This document shows positions 1 to 9,096 of a DNA stretch of 64,000 nt, piece after piece. Origin of the DNA: an uncultured Bacteroidales bacterium (GTDB lineage Bacteria > Bacteroidota > Bacteroidia > Bacteroidales > UBA932); assembly GCA_905233275.1 (NCBI GenBank), contig CAJODR010000002.1:3625-67624 (forward strand), read 5' to 3'. The notes beneath the pieces are model-generated. The model searched no databases and had not been told where the DNA came from. It saw nothing but the letters and a program-made list of their open reading frames with translations. The position numbers and the translations under genes were made by a program. Position 1 is the stretch's first letter; each line of letters opens with the position of its first letter.

Positions 1-124
1 GGGCCGGGATCTTGTGCCCGATGCCCTGGTGGCAGCGCCGGTTGTTGTAATAGTCAATGAAGCCCGCGATTCCGTGCCGCAGCGCGGCCACGTTATCCTC
101 CGGATTCAAGTATATATACTCCTG
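1..124 (-). pseudogene. 3' fragment of an IS3-type transposase (integrase core C-terminus)
   Basis: Reading leftwards, about 40 codons encode a peptide with the segment FIDYYNNRRCHQGIG. This matches the conserved end of the rve/integrase core of IS3-family transposases (F-x-x-Y-N-x-x-R-x-H-Q). The catalytic D, D and E residues that should lie upstream are absent. The sequence before about 124 does not continue the family, so the gene is truncated at its 5' side, and the window edge cuts the 3' side. No terminal inverted repeats can be seen. It could be the end of an element lying mostly outside the window, but the missing 5' part argues for a remnant. Confidence 0.6.
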
Positions 125-220
125 GAAGGGAGACAATATTGTTTCCCTTTCCTTGTTTTCAGGGGGAAGATGCACCTCTGGTGCAATTTTGGTGCAACTT
201 TTTTGGGCTGAAAAATAAGA

Positions 221-256
221 AAAACCCTCTCTGAAATACTCAGAAAGGGTTTTTTG
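221..256 (-). terminator. Intrinsic terminator downstream of tRNA-Ser
   Basis: The arms aaccctctctga (223-234) and tcagaaagggtt (240-251) form a hairpin with one mismatch and a 5-base loop. T-runs flank it on both strands, so it can act in both directions. On the minus strand it lies just after tRNA-Ser. Confidence 0.8.
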
Positions 257-268
257 CTTGAAAAGAAG

Positions 269-356
269 CGGAGAGGACGAGATTCGAACTCGTGGTACCC
301 GGAAAGAGTACGGCAGTTTAGCAAACTGCTGGTTTCAGCCACTCACCCACCTCTCC
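269..356 (-). tRNA. tRNA-Ser(GCT)
   Basis: An 88-base cloverleaf with acceptor stem GGAGAGG/CCTCTCC and discriminator G. The anticodon arm GCAGT-TTGCTAA-ACTGC presents GCT. It has the long variable arm of serine tRNAs and a TTCGAATC T-loop. The 3' CCA is not encoded. It is transcribed leftwards from the promoter at 398-405 and ends at the hairpin at 221-256. Confidence 0.95.
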
Positions 357-375
357 GTGGAATGATTCCGAAACT

Positions 376-405
376 CCCGTCGCGGAAGACGGGACTGCAA
401 AGTTA
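376..405 (-). promoter_or_regulatory. tRNA-Ser promoter (-7 box) and leader hairpin
   Basis: The minus strand has TAACTTTG (405 to 398), a match to the Bacteroidetes -7 consensus TAnnTTTG. A CCCGTC-GCGGAA-GACGGG hairpin (376-393) follows in the leader. The block just after the -7 box is nearly identical to the one before tRNA-Gly at 31838-31860. Confidence 0.65.
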
Positions 406-434
406 CGAATATTTTTTAATCCCGCAACAGCGAA

Positions 435-1058
435 CTACCACTTTTCGTAGTGGATGTTCTCCGGTTTCCATTTATCCTTGACATCGGGATCCTCTGCGGG
501 ATGGCCGACGGGGACGATGGCGTAAGGGGTGACACCTTCGGGAATGCCGAGGACTTCGATGGCGAGATTCATTCGCTCTTCGTAAGGATAACATGCCGTC
601 CAGACGGCTCCGAGGCCCATTGCGTGAGCGGCGAGGAGGAGATTCTCTGTGGCGGCGGCGCAGTCGGCGGTCCAGTTGCCGTTCTCGATCTGCTGGCCGT
701 CACGACCTGTAAACATGGTCTCACCGCAGACTACAAAGATGGCGGCGCAGTCGGAATACATTGCCCTGGGGCCTCTCCTTTCGCCCTGCATGGCGTCCTT
801 GACGGCCTGGTCTGTCACTACGACAAAGCGCCAGGGCTGGAGGTTCATGCCTGTCGGCGCAGCCATTGCGGCGCGGAGAAGGGTCTCGATTTCCTCGCTG
901 GTGAGCTTTTCGTCCGTATAAGCGCGGACACTCTTGCGGGTCATGATGGTCTCAATGGCGGAAGGACCTGCGGTTTCAGGGGCTTTTGCCTCTTCCTTGG
1001 GAGTACCGCAAGCGGCGAATGCGGCCGCGACAAGAAGTAAAGATGCTATTCTTTTCAT
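435..1058 (-). CDS. Nitroreductase-family lipoprotein
   Basis: A 207-residue member of the FMN-dependent nitroreductase fold. The N-terminus is a lipoprotein signal ending at Cys17 (AFAAC), so the enzyme is probably anchored in the cell envelope, which is unusual because most relatives are cytoplasmic. Family motifs seen are the FMN-binding RKSVRAY near the start of the domain and AAPTGMNLQPWRFVVV, with LLAAHAMGLGAVWT later. I chose ATG at 1058 because it gives the signal peptide directly; a TTG 12 bases upstream is the alternative. The substrate cannot be read from sequence. It is divergent from the gene at 1118. Confidence 0.85.
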   Translation of the reverse strand: MKRIASLLLVAAAFAACGTPKEEAKAPETAGPSAIETIMTRKSVRAYTDEKLTSEEIETLLRAAMAAPTGMNLQPWRFVVVTDQAVKDAMQGERRGPRAMYSDCAAIFVVCGETMFTGRDGQQIENGNWTADCAAATENLLLAAHAMGLGAVWTACYPYEERMNLAIEVLGIPEGVTPYAIVPVGHPAEDPDVKDKWKPENIHYEKW

Positions 1059-1101
1059 ACTATTAGACAATTGACAGCGGCAAATTTACCAAAATTATTG
1101 G

Positions 1102-1109
1102 TAATTTTG
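1102..1109 (+). promoter_or_regulatory. -7 promoter box
   Basis: TAATTTTG lies only 8 bases before the ATG at 1118, implying a 5' leader of a few bases. No clear -33 TTTG is seen at the usual spacing. Confidence 0.5.
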
Positions 1110-1117
1110 CACCCGTT

Positions 1118-1804
1118 ATGACAAAGAAACTGTTACTTCTCATCATCATCGCTGCGGCTACAGCATGCGGATCACCCAGGAAAAACGTCAATACTCCCGC
1201 GGCAGAGCCGGCAGAGACCCTCATGAGCGGCGATCTCGTATTCATCGGCATCCCGATGGATTATGCACTCGACGAGAACAGCATGGACAGCGCCATTGCA
1301 GCGGCGACCGGAGACGGCGAAATCAACCTCATCCACGTCGCCATCCTCGAAATGGACGGTGACAAGCCCTACATCATCGACGCCACGCTCAAGCACGGTG
1401 TGGACCGCCATCCCCTCGACACGATGCTGAAGGAATTCACCCTCAAGGACGGCTCGCAGCCCACTTATATCGTCAAGAGAATGAAGGACCGCACCCTGGC
1501 CGACCAGTGGATTGAACGCGCCAAGACCTTCTGCGGCCAGCCATACGACTGCGCCTTCCTTCCTGCCAACGGTGCTCTTTACTGCACAGAACTTGTCAGG
1601 GACAGCTTCCTCGGCGCCTCCGGCGAATATCTGTTCGATGAGAATCCCATGAATTTCCTCGACGACGAAGGCAATATGCCCGTCTACTGGACACAGCTGT
1701 TCGCTCTCATCGGCCAGGAAGTCCCCCAGGGCCTTCCCGGAACCAATCCTCAGGACATGTCCACATCGCCCCTGCTTGAAACAGTGGTGCTGCTGTCCTT
1801 ATAG
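1118..1804 (+). CDS. YiiX/YebB-like permuted NlpC/P60 cysteine peptidase lipoprotein
   Basis: A 228-residue protein with a lipoprotein signal (ATAC, Cys17) and a permuted papain-like domain of the YiiX type. It opens with SGDLVFIG, which contains the conserved GDL(V/I)F. His73 in LIHVAIL and Cys156 in LYCTELV are the likely catalytic pair, in the order His before Cys that marks circularly permuted members. Relatives are thought to act on peptidoglycan peptides or lipid amides; the substrate here is unknown. It stands alone, divergent from the nitroreductase and convergent with the C69 peptidase. Confidence 0.75.
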   Translation: MTKKLLLLIIIAAATACGSPRKNVNTPAAEPAETLMSGDLVFIGIPMDYALDENSMDSAIAAATGDGEINLIHVAILEMDGDKPYIIDATLKHGVDRHPLDTMLKEFTLKDGSQPTYIVKRMKDRTLADQWIERAKTFCGQPYDCAFLPANGALYCTELVRDSFLGASGEYLFDENPMNFLDDEGNMPVYWTQLFALIGQEVPQGLPGTNPQDMSTSPLLETVVLLSL

Positions 1805-1822
1805 ACAGGCAGTATTACGGCT

Positions 1823-3442
1823 TCACATAACGGTCGCCGGTGACGTCTTTGACGGCGTCGATGAAGGCGGGGGCGTAGGGCGGGGAGGTGCGGTGGCCGG
1901 GGATGACGACGCACCGTCGTGCCCGCCATCCTCCCCGTCATGCCCGGCTTGACCGGGCATCCCCAGCCGGGAGGCCATGAGGCGGATGTACCAGGCCTCG
2001 CTCAGGGACAAAATATCGTTGCCGAATGTCATCGCGGCAGCCTTGGACTCAACCTCCTTCTGGTCTTCTGCATAATAATCCTCAAGCTCAGTCTGGGCCT
2101 CGCGGAGGTCGCCGATGATGGCGCTGTAGCGCGGGTAGACCATGTTGGCCACGAAATTGTTCATCCAGAAGGCGCTTTCGGTGCTGAACTCGTAGATGTT
2201 GTTGTTTTCCTTGCGGAACGGGGCGGGGACCCTGTTGATACCGCAGTAGACGGGCACGTAGGCCACCATCGAGGCGTCATCGAGGTTGAAATAGGTGACT
2301 CCGCCGACCGCATCGGGGAGCCACGAACGCATCTGGCACACCAGCGTCATGCCGCTCTGCTGGCAGCCTATGGGACGCTCGCGGAACATTTGCGTGCCAT
2401 CGCTACTCTCAAAATTGACAAGCTGGTTGCGGTAGGGTGACGCCCAGGGACCGGCACTCATGTCAACCGTCATATCGAGGGCCGTGCCCTCATAATGGTC
2501 ACGCATGTCATTCATGATATCGCGCACGGAAACCGGAGCGTCCGGCTTGATCCACAGCGGCAGATGGTCGTATTCCGAGAAATCGAAATTGAGGAATGAC
2601 AGATACTTGTCCATCTCCTCCTTGTCATAATGATGACGGAAGAAGCTCCATACACGCCCCTCGCAGTAGCGCACCAGATTGAACGCCATCGGGCAGTATG
2701 CCTCGCGGAAGCTGAAATCCGCGTCCGGACCGTCGTAGAAGCCCATTTCACGGGCGAATGAAATCACGTCCGGCGAATACATGCATTCGTCGCCGACGAC
2801 ATAGAAGCCGAGCTTCTTGTCAATCTTTTTGGCCTGCGGGAACTGCTGGATGCGGCTCGAATTGGCATATGCCGTGATGCAGTCGTCGGGGACGCGGAGA
2901 GCCACCCAGACGCCGCCTTTACGGCCGGGACCCTTGCCAATGAGCTCCATGATCCAGGCCTCCTCGGGGTCGCAGATGGCAAAAGATTCGCCGGTGGCGT
3001 TGTAACCGTAGTCGCGGACGAGCTGTGCCATCACGGCAATCGCCTCACGAGCCGTCGCACTGCGCTGCAGGGCCAGGTTCATCAGGCCGAAATAATCCAT
3101 GTAGCCTTCCGGATTGCGAAGCTCCTTGCGGCCGCCCCACGTTGTCTCGACGATGCTGACCTGGTGGTCATTCATGAGGCCCACTACGCCGTATGTATAT
3201 TCAACCTGCGGAATGTAATGCACGACCGTGTCGCGCCAGACCCTGAGAGCAATCATTTCACCCGGTTCGTGGCGCCCGGGCGCGGAATAGCTGAGCGAAG
3301 AGGCAAAGCCGAAACTGTCGCAATTGTACGTACAAATGACACTGCCGTCGACAGAAGCTTTCTTGCCGACTATAAGATTGGTGCACGCCAGCGCGGGAAT
3401 GACCGCACTGGCGAGCAGAATGGATAAAAAGACTTTTTTCAT
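1823..3442 (-). CDS. C69-family dipeptidase with a frameshifted C-terminus
   Basis: A secreted Ntn-hydrolase dipeptidase. The signal peptide ends before Cys20 (ACTNLIVG), and Cys20 becomes the N-terminal nucleophile after cleavage. The family segments TTWGGR, AEEAWIMELIGKG-like and RDHYEGTALDMT are all present. It is a paralogue of the gene at 44852-46675. The last 40 residues of the open frame are low-complexity (rich in P, S, T). Another frame of the same DNA, ending at 1815, encodes a typical C69 tail containing FIDAVKDVTGDRYVKP. A palindrome at 1940-1960 sits at the point where the frames diverge, so the end of the gene appears disrupted. Activity may survive, since the nucleophile and core are intact. 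Confidence 0.85.
   Translation of the reverse strand: MKKVFLSILLASAVIPALACTNLIVGKKASVDGSVICTYNCDSFGFASSLSYSAPGRHEPGEMIALRVWRDTVVHYIPQVEYTYGVVGLMNDHQVSIVETTWGGRKELRNPEGYMDYFGLMNLALQRSATAREAIAVMAQLVRDYGYNATGESFAICDPEEAWIMELIGKGPGRKGGVWVALRVPDDCITAYANSSRIQQFPQAKKIDKKLGFYVVGDECMYSPDVISFAREMGFYDGPDADFSFREAYCPMAFNLVRYCEGRVWSFFRHHYDKEEMDKYLSFLNFDFSEYDHLPLWIKPDAPVSVRDIMNDMRDHYEGTALDMTVDMSAGPWASPYRNQLVNFESSDGTQMFRERPIGCQQSGMTLVCQMRSWLPDAVGGVTYFNLDDASMVAYVPVYCGINRVPAPFRKENNNIYEFSTESAFWMNNFVANMVYPRYSAIIGDLREAQTELEDYYAEDQKEVESKAAAMTFGNDILSLSEAWYIRLMASRLGMPGQAGHDGEDGGHDGASSSPATAPPRPTPPPSSTPSKTSPATVM
1924..1972. repeat. Palindromic repeat-like insertion in the C69 gene
   Basis: The inverted repeat ATGCCCGG (1940-1947) and CCGGGCAT (1953-1960) has a 5-base loop, within GC-rich sequence starting ccgtcatgcccgg. 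It resembles dispersed REP-type palindromes and lies where the C69 reading frame breaks. No second copy is obvious in this window. Confidence 0.45.
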
Positions 3443-3445
3443 CTA

Positions 3446-5071
<1,626 letters not shown>

Positions 5072-5092
5072 ATTATGTGGTAGTGGTTATTC

Positions 5093-5344
5093 TTAGTCTC
5101 CGTAGGGGTTGGCGTCATCCCAGTCCTTGAGAATGTCGCCGTGGTGGTTGACGCAATGGATATAGATAGCCTGTTTGCGTGTCTCGTCGAGGGATTCCCA
5201 TGTGCTTGTGCAGCCGGGGTACTGCCATTCAGAATCGCTGAACGGAGAGCCGTGGGCCTTCTTGGTGGCGATTTTGCGCGCAACGCGTTCTTTCTCACAG
5301 ATTGCGAGGGAGGCCCACCAGTAATCGAGATTGATATTTTCCAT
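5093..5344 (-). CDS. Small conserved-looking protein of unknown function (83 aa)
   Basis: An acidic, Trp- and His-containing soluble protein without a signal peptide or membrane segment. I do not recognise a family. It has good codon use, its own strong promoter (5369-5399) and lies 21 bases before the P5C dehydrogenase gene, so the two are probably co-transcribed. That suggests a link with proline or glutamate metabolism, but only by position. Confidence 0.7.
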   Translation of the reverse strand: MENINLDYWWASLAICEKERVARKIATKKAHGSPFSDSEWQYPGCTSTWESLDETRKQAIYIHCVNHHGDILKDWDDANPYGD

Positions 5345-5368
5345 AGTTATTTACAATATTAATGTTTA

Positions 5369-5399
5369 CAAATATACGCATTTTTTATTTACCCTCAAA
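5369..5399 (-). promoter_or_regulatory. Promoter for the 5093-pruA operon
   Basis: Minus strand: TTTG (5399 to 5396), 19-base spacer, TATATTTG (5376 to 5369), an exact match to the Bacteroidetes consensus. The -33 box lies inside the small ORF at 5385-5498. Confidence 0.8.
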
Positions 5400-5498
5400 A
5401 GCTTCAACGGCAACGTCCAGTTCCTCATCCAAAGCACCGGAGAGTCTTTCACCATAACGAACCAGAAAAGCCAGGGCTGTGATGCTCTGGCTTTTCAT
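5385..5498 (-). CDS. Candidate small ORF (37 codons) abutting tRNA-Met
   Basis: An open frame from ATG (5498) to TAA (5385) reads MKSQSITALAFLVRYGERL, then an acidic tail with LDEELDVAVEAFEGK. The ATG begins two bases after the discriminator base of tRNA-Met (5500), so tRNA 3'-end processing would leave an almost leaderless message. The composition looks protein-like: an amphipathic start and an acidic helix. However, a terminator-like hairpin (5465-5496) lies inside it. The sequence could instead be a non-coding tRNA trailer or repeat. I recognise no family. Confidence 0.4.
   Translation of the reverse strand: MKSQSITALAFLVRYGERLSGALDEELDVAVEAFEGK
5465..5496 (-). terminator. Terminator-like hairpin after tRNA-Met
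   Basis: GAAAAGCCAG (minus, from 5496) pairs with CTGGCTTTTC (ending 5465) around a 12-base loop. The A-tract, GC stem and short T-tract suit an intrinsic terminator of the str operon/tRNA transcript, but only four Ts follow. Confidence 0.45.
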
Positions 5499-5499
5499 G

Positions 5500-5573
5500 T
5501 GGTCCCAGGGGGACTTGAACCCTCGACCCACGGATTATGAGTCCGCTGCTCTAACCGACTGAGCTATGGGACC
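5500..5573 (-). tRNA. tRNA with CAT anticodon (tRNA-Met, or tRNA-Ile2 if lysidine-modified)
   Basis: A 74-base cloverleaf. Acceptor GGTCCCA/TGGGACC, discriminator A, D-arm AGCTCAGTCGGTTAGAGC, anticodon loop CTCATAA, T-loop TTCAAGT. CCA is not encoded. It is not an initiator, because the first acceptor pair G-C is matched. Whether it is elongator Met or the AUA-reading Ile species cannot be settled by eye. It has no obvious promoter of its own and lies 34 bases after rpsJ, so it is probably cut from the str operon transcript. Confidence 0.9.
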
Positions 5574-5577
5574 TTAA

Positions 5578-5596
5578 GCCCCCTCTCGGGAGGGGC
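5578..5596 (-). other. GC-rich hairpin between rpsJ and tRNA-Met
   Basis: GCCCCTC and GAGGGG(G)C arms around CCGA form a short stable hairpin without a T-run. It may be a processing site or partial attenuator between rpsJ and the tRNA. Confidence 0.5.
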
Positions 5597-5607
5597 GCTT
5601 GTTAACC

Positions 5608-5913
5608 TCAGACCTTGATCTCAACCTCAACTCCGGAGGGGAGTTCGAGCTTCATGAGAGCGTCGACGGTCTTTGCGTTGCTGTCGTCGATGTCGAGAAG
5701 ACGTACGTAGGAATCCAGTTCGAACTGCTCGCGGGCCTTCTTGTTGACGAAGGTCGAACGGTTGACGGTGTAGATCTTCTTGCGGGTCGGAAGGGGAATG
5801 GGACCATTCACCTTTGCGCCGGTGGCTTTGACTGTGTCAACGATCTTGACTGCTGACTTGTCAACGAGCATGTGATCGAAGGACTTGAGTTTGATGCGGA
5901 TTTTCTGTGACAT
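5608..5913 (-). CDS. rpsJ: 30S ribosomal protein S10
   Basis: 101 residues, the standard S10 length, starting [14 protein letters not shown] and containing GPIPLPTRK, the NusB/NusG-contact region of the family. S10 assembles into the 30S head and serves in NusB-linked antitermination. It follows fusA by 16 bases as the last protein gene of the str operon. In most Bacteroidales the S10-spc genes (rplC onward) follow directly; here they do not, and a hairpin and tRNA come next. Confidence 0.97.
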   Translation of the reverse strand: MSQKIRIKLKSFDHMLVDKSAVKIVDTVKATGAKVNGPIPLPTRKKIYTVNRSTFVNKKAREQFELDSYVRLLDIDDSNAKTVDALMKLELPSGVEVEIKV

Positions 5914-5929
5914 AATACTTTGTTAGATT

Positions 5930-8050
5930 TTATTCATCTTCAAAAACTGGCATCCGGTATCCGCTCCTCTCGACGATTTCCTTCATGAGGTTTGCAGGAA
6001 CTTCGGCATAGTGGTCGAATGTCATCGAACTCGTGGCGCGGCCGGAGGACAGGGTCCTCAGCACGGTCACGTAGCCGAACTGCTCGGCGAGTGGAACGAA
6101 TGCCTTGACGATGCGGGCGCCGTTGGCCGTGGAATCCATTGCCAGAATCTGTCCGCGACGCCGGTTGAGGTCTCCCACGATGTCGCCCATGTAGTCCTCG
6201 GGGGTGACGACCTCCAGTGACATGATGGGCTCAAGGAGCACCGGACGCGCCTTGAGACAGGCCTGACGGAATGCCATACGGGCGGCCATTTCAAATGAAA
6301 TCTGATCGGAATCCACGGGATGGAATGATCCGTCAAGGAGGGTAACCTTCAGGGATTCAACCTCATAGCCCGCGAGAACGCCGGTCGACATAGCCGACTT
6401 GAAGCCTTTCTCCACGCAGGGGATGAATTCTTTGGGAATGTTGCCTCCCTTGACCTGGTCGAGGAATTGGAGACCGCTGACGCCTTCGTCAGCAGGACCA
6501 ACAGATACAACGATGTCCGCGAACTTGCCGCGGCCTCCGGTCTGCTTGCGGAAGACCTCGTGTACCTGCACTGTTCCTGTGACAGCCTCCTTGTAGTTGA
6601 CCTGTGGCGCACCCTGGTTGATTTCGACGCCGAACTCGCGGCGGAGTCGGTCGACGATGATGTCCAGGTGCAGCTCGCCCATACCGCTGATGACGGTCTG
6701 GCCGGTCTCTGCATCGGCCTTGACGGTGAATGTCGGGTCCTCCTCGGCGAGTTTGCCGAGGGCGATCGCGAGCTTGTCGAGGTCGAGCTGAGTCTTGGGC
6801 TCAACTGCAATTCCGATGACCGGATCCGGGAATTCCATTGATTCGAGTACGATGGGATGGTTCTCTTCACAGACTGTGTCGCCTGTGTGAAGATCCCGGA
6901 ATCCCACCGCCGCACAGATGTCTCCTGCCTCAACAGTATCGATAGGATTCTGGTGGTTGGAGTGCATCTGGAACAGGCGGGATACTCGTTCTTTGCGCGC
7001 GGTGCGTGTGTTGTAGATGTAGGAACCTCCGTCAAGACGGCCGGAATACACCCTCATGAAAGCGAGACGGCCCATGAAGGGATCCGTCGCAATCTTGAAC
7101 ACGAGGGCGCAGAACGGGTCGTCCGGGGAGGGCCTGCGCTCAACGTCCGCACCTGTGCGCGGATTGGTACCTTTGACTGCCCCTTTGTCGAGGGGGGAAG
7201 GGAGATAGCGCATCACTGCGTCGAGGAGATACTGGACACCCTTGTTTTTGAACGAACTGCCGCAGCATGCCGGTACAATCTGCATTGCGATGGTACCCTT
7301 GCGCAGGGCGGCGATGATTTCGTCCTCGGTGAGGGAGTCAGGATCCTCGAAATACTTCTCCATGAGGGCCTCGTCGCATTCGGCCGCAGCCTCGATGAGG
7401 GCGGCACGGGCCGTCTCCACGTCATCCTTCATGTCTTCGGGGATAACCCCTTCCTTGAAGTTTTCAAGTTCTTCGGAGGATTCGTAGTAGATGGCCTTCC
7501 TTGAAAGGAGGTCGACGATACCCTGGAACTGGTCCTCGGCCCCGATGGGGAGGCAGACCGGTACCGCATTGGCCCCGAGCTTTGCCTTGATCTCCTCGAC
7601 GCATGCGAGGAAGTCGGCTCCGACACGGTCCATCTTGTTGACATAGGCGATCTTGGGAACGCCGTACTTGTCGGCCTGGCGCCAGACGGTCTCCGACTGG
7701 GGCTGGACGCGCCCGACTGCGCAGAATGTCGCAATCGTGCCGTCGAGGACCCTGAGGGAGCGTTCCACTTCGACGGTGAAGTCGACGTGACCGGGAGTGT
7801 CGATCAGGTTGATCTGATAGACCTGTCCGCGATAGTGCCAGAATGCCGTAGTGGCGGCGGAGGTGATGGTGATGCCCCTCTCCTGCTCCTGCACCATCCA
7901 GTCCATGGTGGCGGCACCCTCGTGCACTTCACCGATCTTGTGTGTCTTGCCGGTGTAGAAGAGGATGCGCTCGGACGTGGTGGTCTTACCGGCATCGATG
8001 TGGGCCATGATGCCGATGTTGCGGGTGAATCTGAGGTCGCGGACTGCCAT
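5930..8050 (-). CDS. fusA: Translation elongation factor G
   Basis: A 706-residue GTPase that drives ribosomal translocation. The G1 motif AHIDAGKTT is at residues 16-24, G2/G3 run through [14 protein letters not shown] and DTPGHVDF, and G4 is NKMD. The order of domains II-V is complete, ending in the tail [15 protein letters not shown]. It lies between rpsG and rpsJ in the str operon, with 27 bases from rpsG. The sequence looks like an intact, functional bacterial EF-G. Confidence 0.97.
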   Translation of the reverse strand: MAVRDLRFTRNIGIMAHIDAGKTTTSERILFYTGKTHKIGEVHEGAATMDWMVQEQERGITITSAATTAFWHYRGQVYQINLIDTPGHVDFTVEVERSLRVLDGTIATFCAVGRVQPQSETVWRQADKYGVPKIAYVNKMDRVGADFLACVEEIKAKLGANAVPVCLPIGAEDQFQGIVDLLSRKAIYYESSEELENFKEGVIPEDMKDDVETARAALIEAAAECDEALMEKYFEDPDSLTEDEIIAALRKGTIAMQIVPACCGSSFKNKGVQYLLDAVMRYLPSPLDKGAVKGTNPRTGADVERRPSPDDPFCALVFKIATDPFMGRLAFMRVYSGRLDGGSYIYNTRTARKERVSRLFQMHSNHQNPIDTVEAGDICAAVGFRDLHTGDTVCEENHPIVLESMEFPDPVIGIAVEPKTQLDLDKLAIALGKLAEEDPTFTVKADAETGQTVISGMGELHLDIIVDRLRREFGVEINQGAPQVNYKEAVTGTVQVHEVFRKQTGGRGKFADIVVSVGPADEGVSGLQFLDQVKGGNIPKEFIPCVEKGFKSAMSTGVLAGYEVESLKVTLLDGSFHPVDSDQISFEMAARMAFRQACLKARPVLLEPIMSLEVVTPEDYMGDIVGDLNRRRGQILAMDSTANGARIVKAFVPLAEQFGYVTVLRTLSSGRATSSMTFDHYAEVPANLMKEIVERSGYRMPVFEDE

Positions 8051-8077
8051 CTTTCTGCCTTTGTCAGTCGAGATGCA

Positions 8078-8554
8078 TTAGAAACGGAAGTGGGCAAATG
8101 CCTTGTTGGCCTCTGCCATCCTGTGCATGTCTTCTTTACGCTTGAACGCGCCACCTTCGTTGTTGTACGCAGCGATGATTTCGGCGGCGAGTTTTTCGGC
8201 CATCGAGTGTCCCGAACGCTTGCGGGCGAACTGGATCATATTCTTCATGGAGACGGAGACTTTCCTCTCGGGACGGAGCTCGGTAGGCACCTGGAAGTTG
8301 GCACCGCCGATACGGCGTGACTTGACCTCGATCTGAGGGGTCACGTTCTCGAGCGCCTTCCTCCAAATATCCAGAGGAGCCTTGTCAGAATCTTTCATCT
8401 TCTCGCCTACCATGTCAATGGCATCGTAAAAAATTGAATACGCGATACTCTTCTTCCCCTGAAGCATGAGGTTGTTGACGAAACGGGTCACCTCAACGTC
8501 ATGAAACTTCGGATCAGGAAGTAGAATTCTCTTTTTAGGCTTCGCTTTTCTCAT
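8078..8554 (-). CDS. rpsG: 30S ribosomal protein S7
   Basis: 158 residues starting MRKAKPKKR and containing KFINNLM-like [14 protein letters not shown] and [19 protein letters not shown], the S7 signature that contacts the 16S rRNA head. In other bacteria S7 is the autoregulator of the str operon. Here it lies 26 bases after rpsL and 27 before fusA. Confidence 0.97.
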   Translation of the reverse strand: MRKAKPKKRILLPDPKFHDVEVTRFVNNLMLQGKKSIAYSIFYDAIDMVGEKMKDSDKAPLDIWRKALENVTPQIEVKSRRIGGANFQVPTELRPERKVSVSMKNMIQFARKRSGHSMAEKLAAEIIAAYNNEGGAFKRKEDMHRMAEANKAFAHFRF

Positions 8555-8580
8555 TTTAACTGAAAATTAATAAAGGTGAA

Positions 8581-8964
8581 TTACTTCTTAGATTTCTTCG
8601 GCCTCTTGGCGCCGTAAAGGGAACGGGACTGGGTCCTTCCTTCTACGCCGGCAGTATCCAAAGCTCCTCTAAGGATGTGGTAACGTACACCCGGAAGGTC
8701 CTTTACACGGCCTCCGCGGACGAGCACGATGGAGTGCTCCTGGAGGTTGTGGCCCTCACCAGGGATGTAGGCATTGACCTCTTTGGCGTTTGAAAGGCGA
8801 ACACGGGCAACCTTACGCATTGCTGAGTTAGGTTTCTTAGGGGTCGTCGTGTAAACACGAAGACATACGCCACGCTTCTGAGGGCATGCATCCAACGCGC
8901 GAGACTTGCTTTTTACTTCAATACTCTCGCGACCCTTGCGAACAAGTTGTTGAATTGTAGGCAT
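8581..8964 (-). CDS. rpsL: 30S ribosomal protein S12
   Basis: 127 residues, first gene of the str operon. The decoding-centre segments [13 protein letters not shown] and PGVRYH are intact. The lysine positions linked with streptomycin resistance in other species (KKPNS region) are wild-type. The promoter with a palindrome at the start site is at 8996-9045. Confidence 0.97.
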   Translation of the reverse strand: MPTIQQLVRKGRESIEVKSKSRALDACPQKRGVCLRVYTTTPKKPNSAMRKVARVRLSNAKEVNAYIPGEGHNLQEHSIVLVRGGRVKDLPGVRYHILRGALDTAGVEGRTQSRSLYGAKRPKKSKK

Positions 8965-8995
8965 AAATGGTTGTTAATAAATAAATTGTGTTTTT

Positions 8996-9045
8996 AGCCC
9001 CAAATTTGGGGCTGCAAATATACGCATTTTTTCGGAATCTGCAAA
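8996..9045 (-). promoter_or_regulatory. str operon promoter with an 18-bp perfect palindrome at the start site
   Basis: Minus strand: TTTG (9045 to 9042), 19-base spacer, TATATTTG (9022 to 9015). Directly after it is AGCCCCAAATTTGGGGCT (9013 to 8996), a perfect 18-base palindrome that would overlap the transcription start. It could be a DNA operator or a 5'-end RNA hairpin. Confidence 0.75.
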
Positions 9046-9053
9046 GTTTTGGC

Positions 9054-9077
9054 GCGTCAAACGCGCACGCGTGACGC
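9054..9077 (-). terminator. Hairpin downstream of the sensor kinase gene
   Basis: GCGTCA (9054-9059) pairs with TGACGC (9072-9077), with an inner CGCG/CGCG pair. It lies between the end of the kinase gene and the str promoter. There is no T-run, so termination is only suggested. Confidence 0.35.
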
Positions 9078-9096
9078 TCAAGGCCACAGACGCAGG

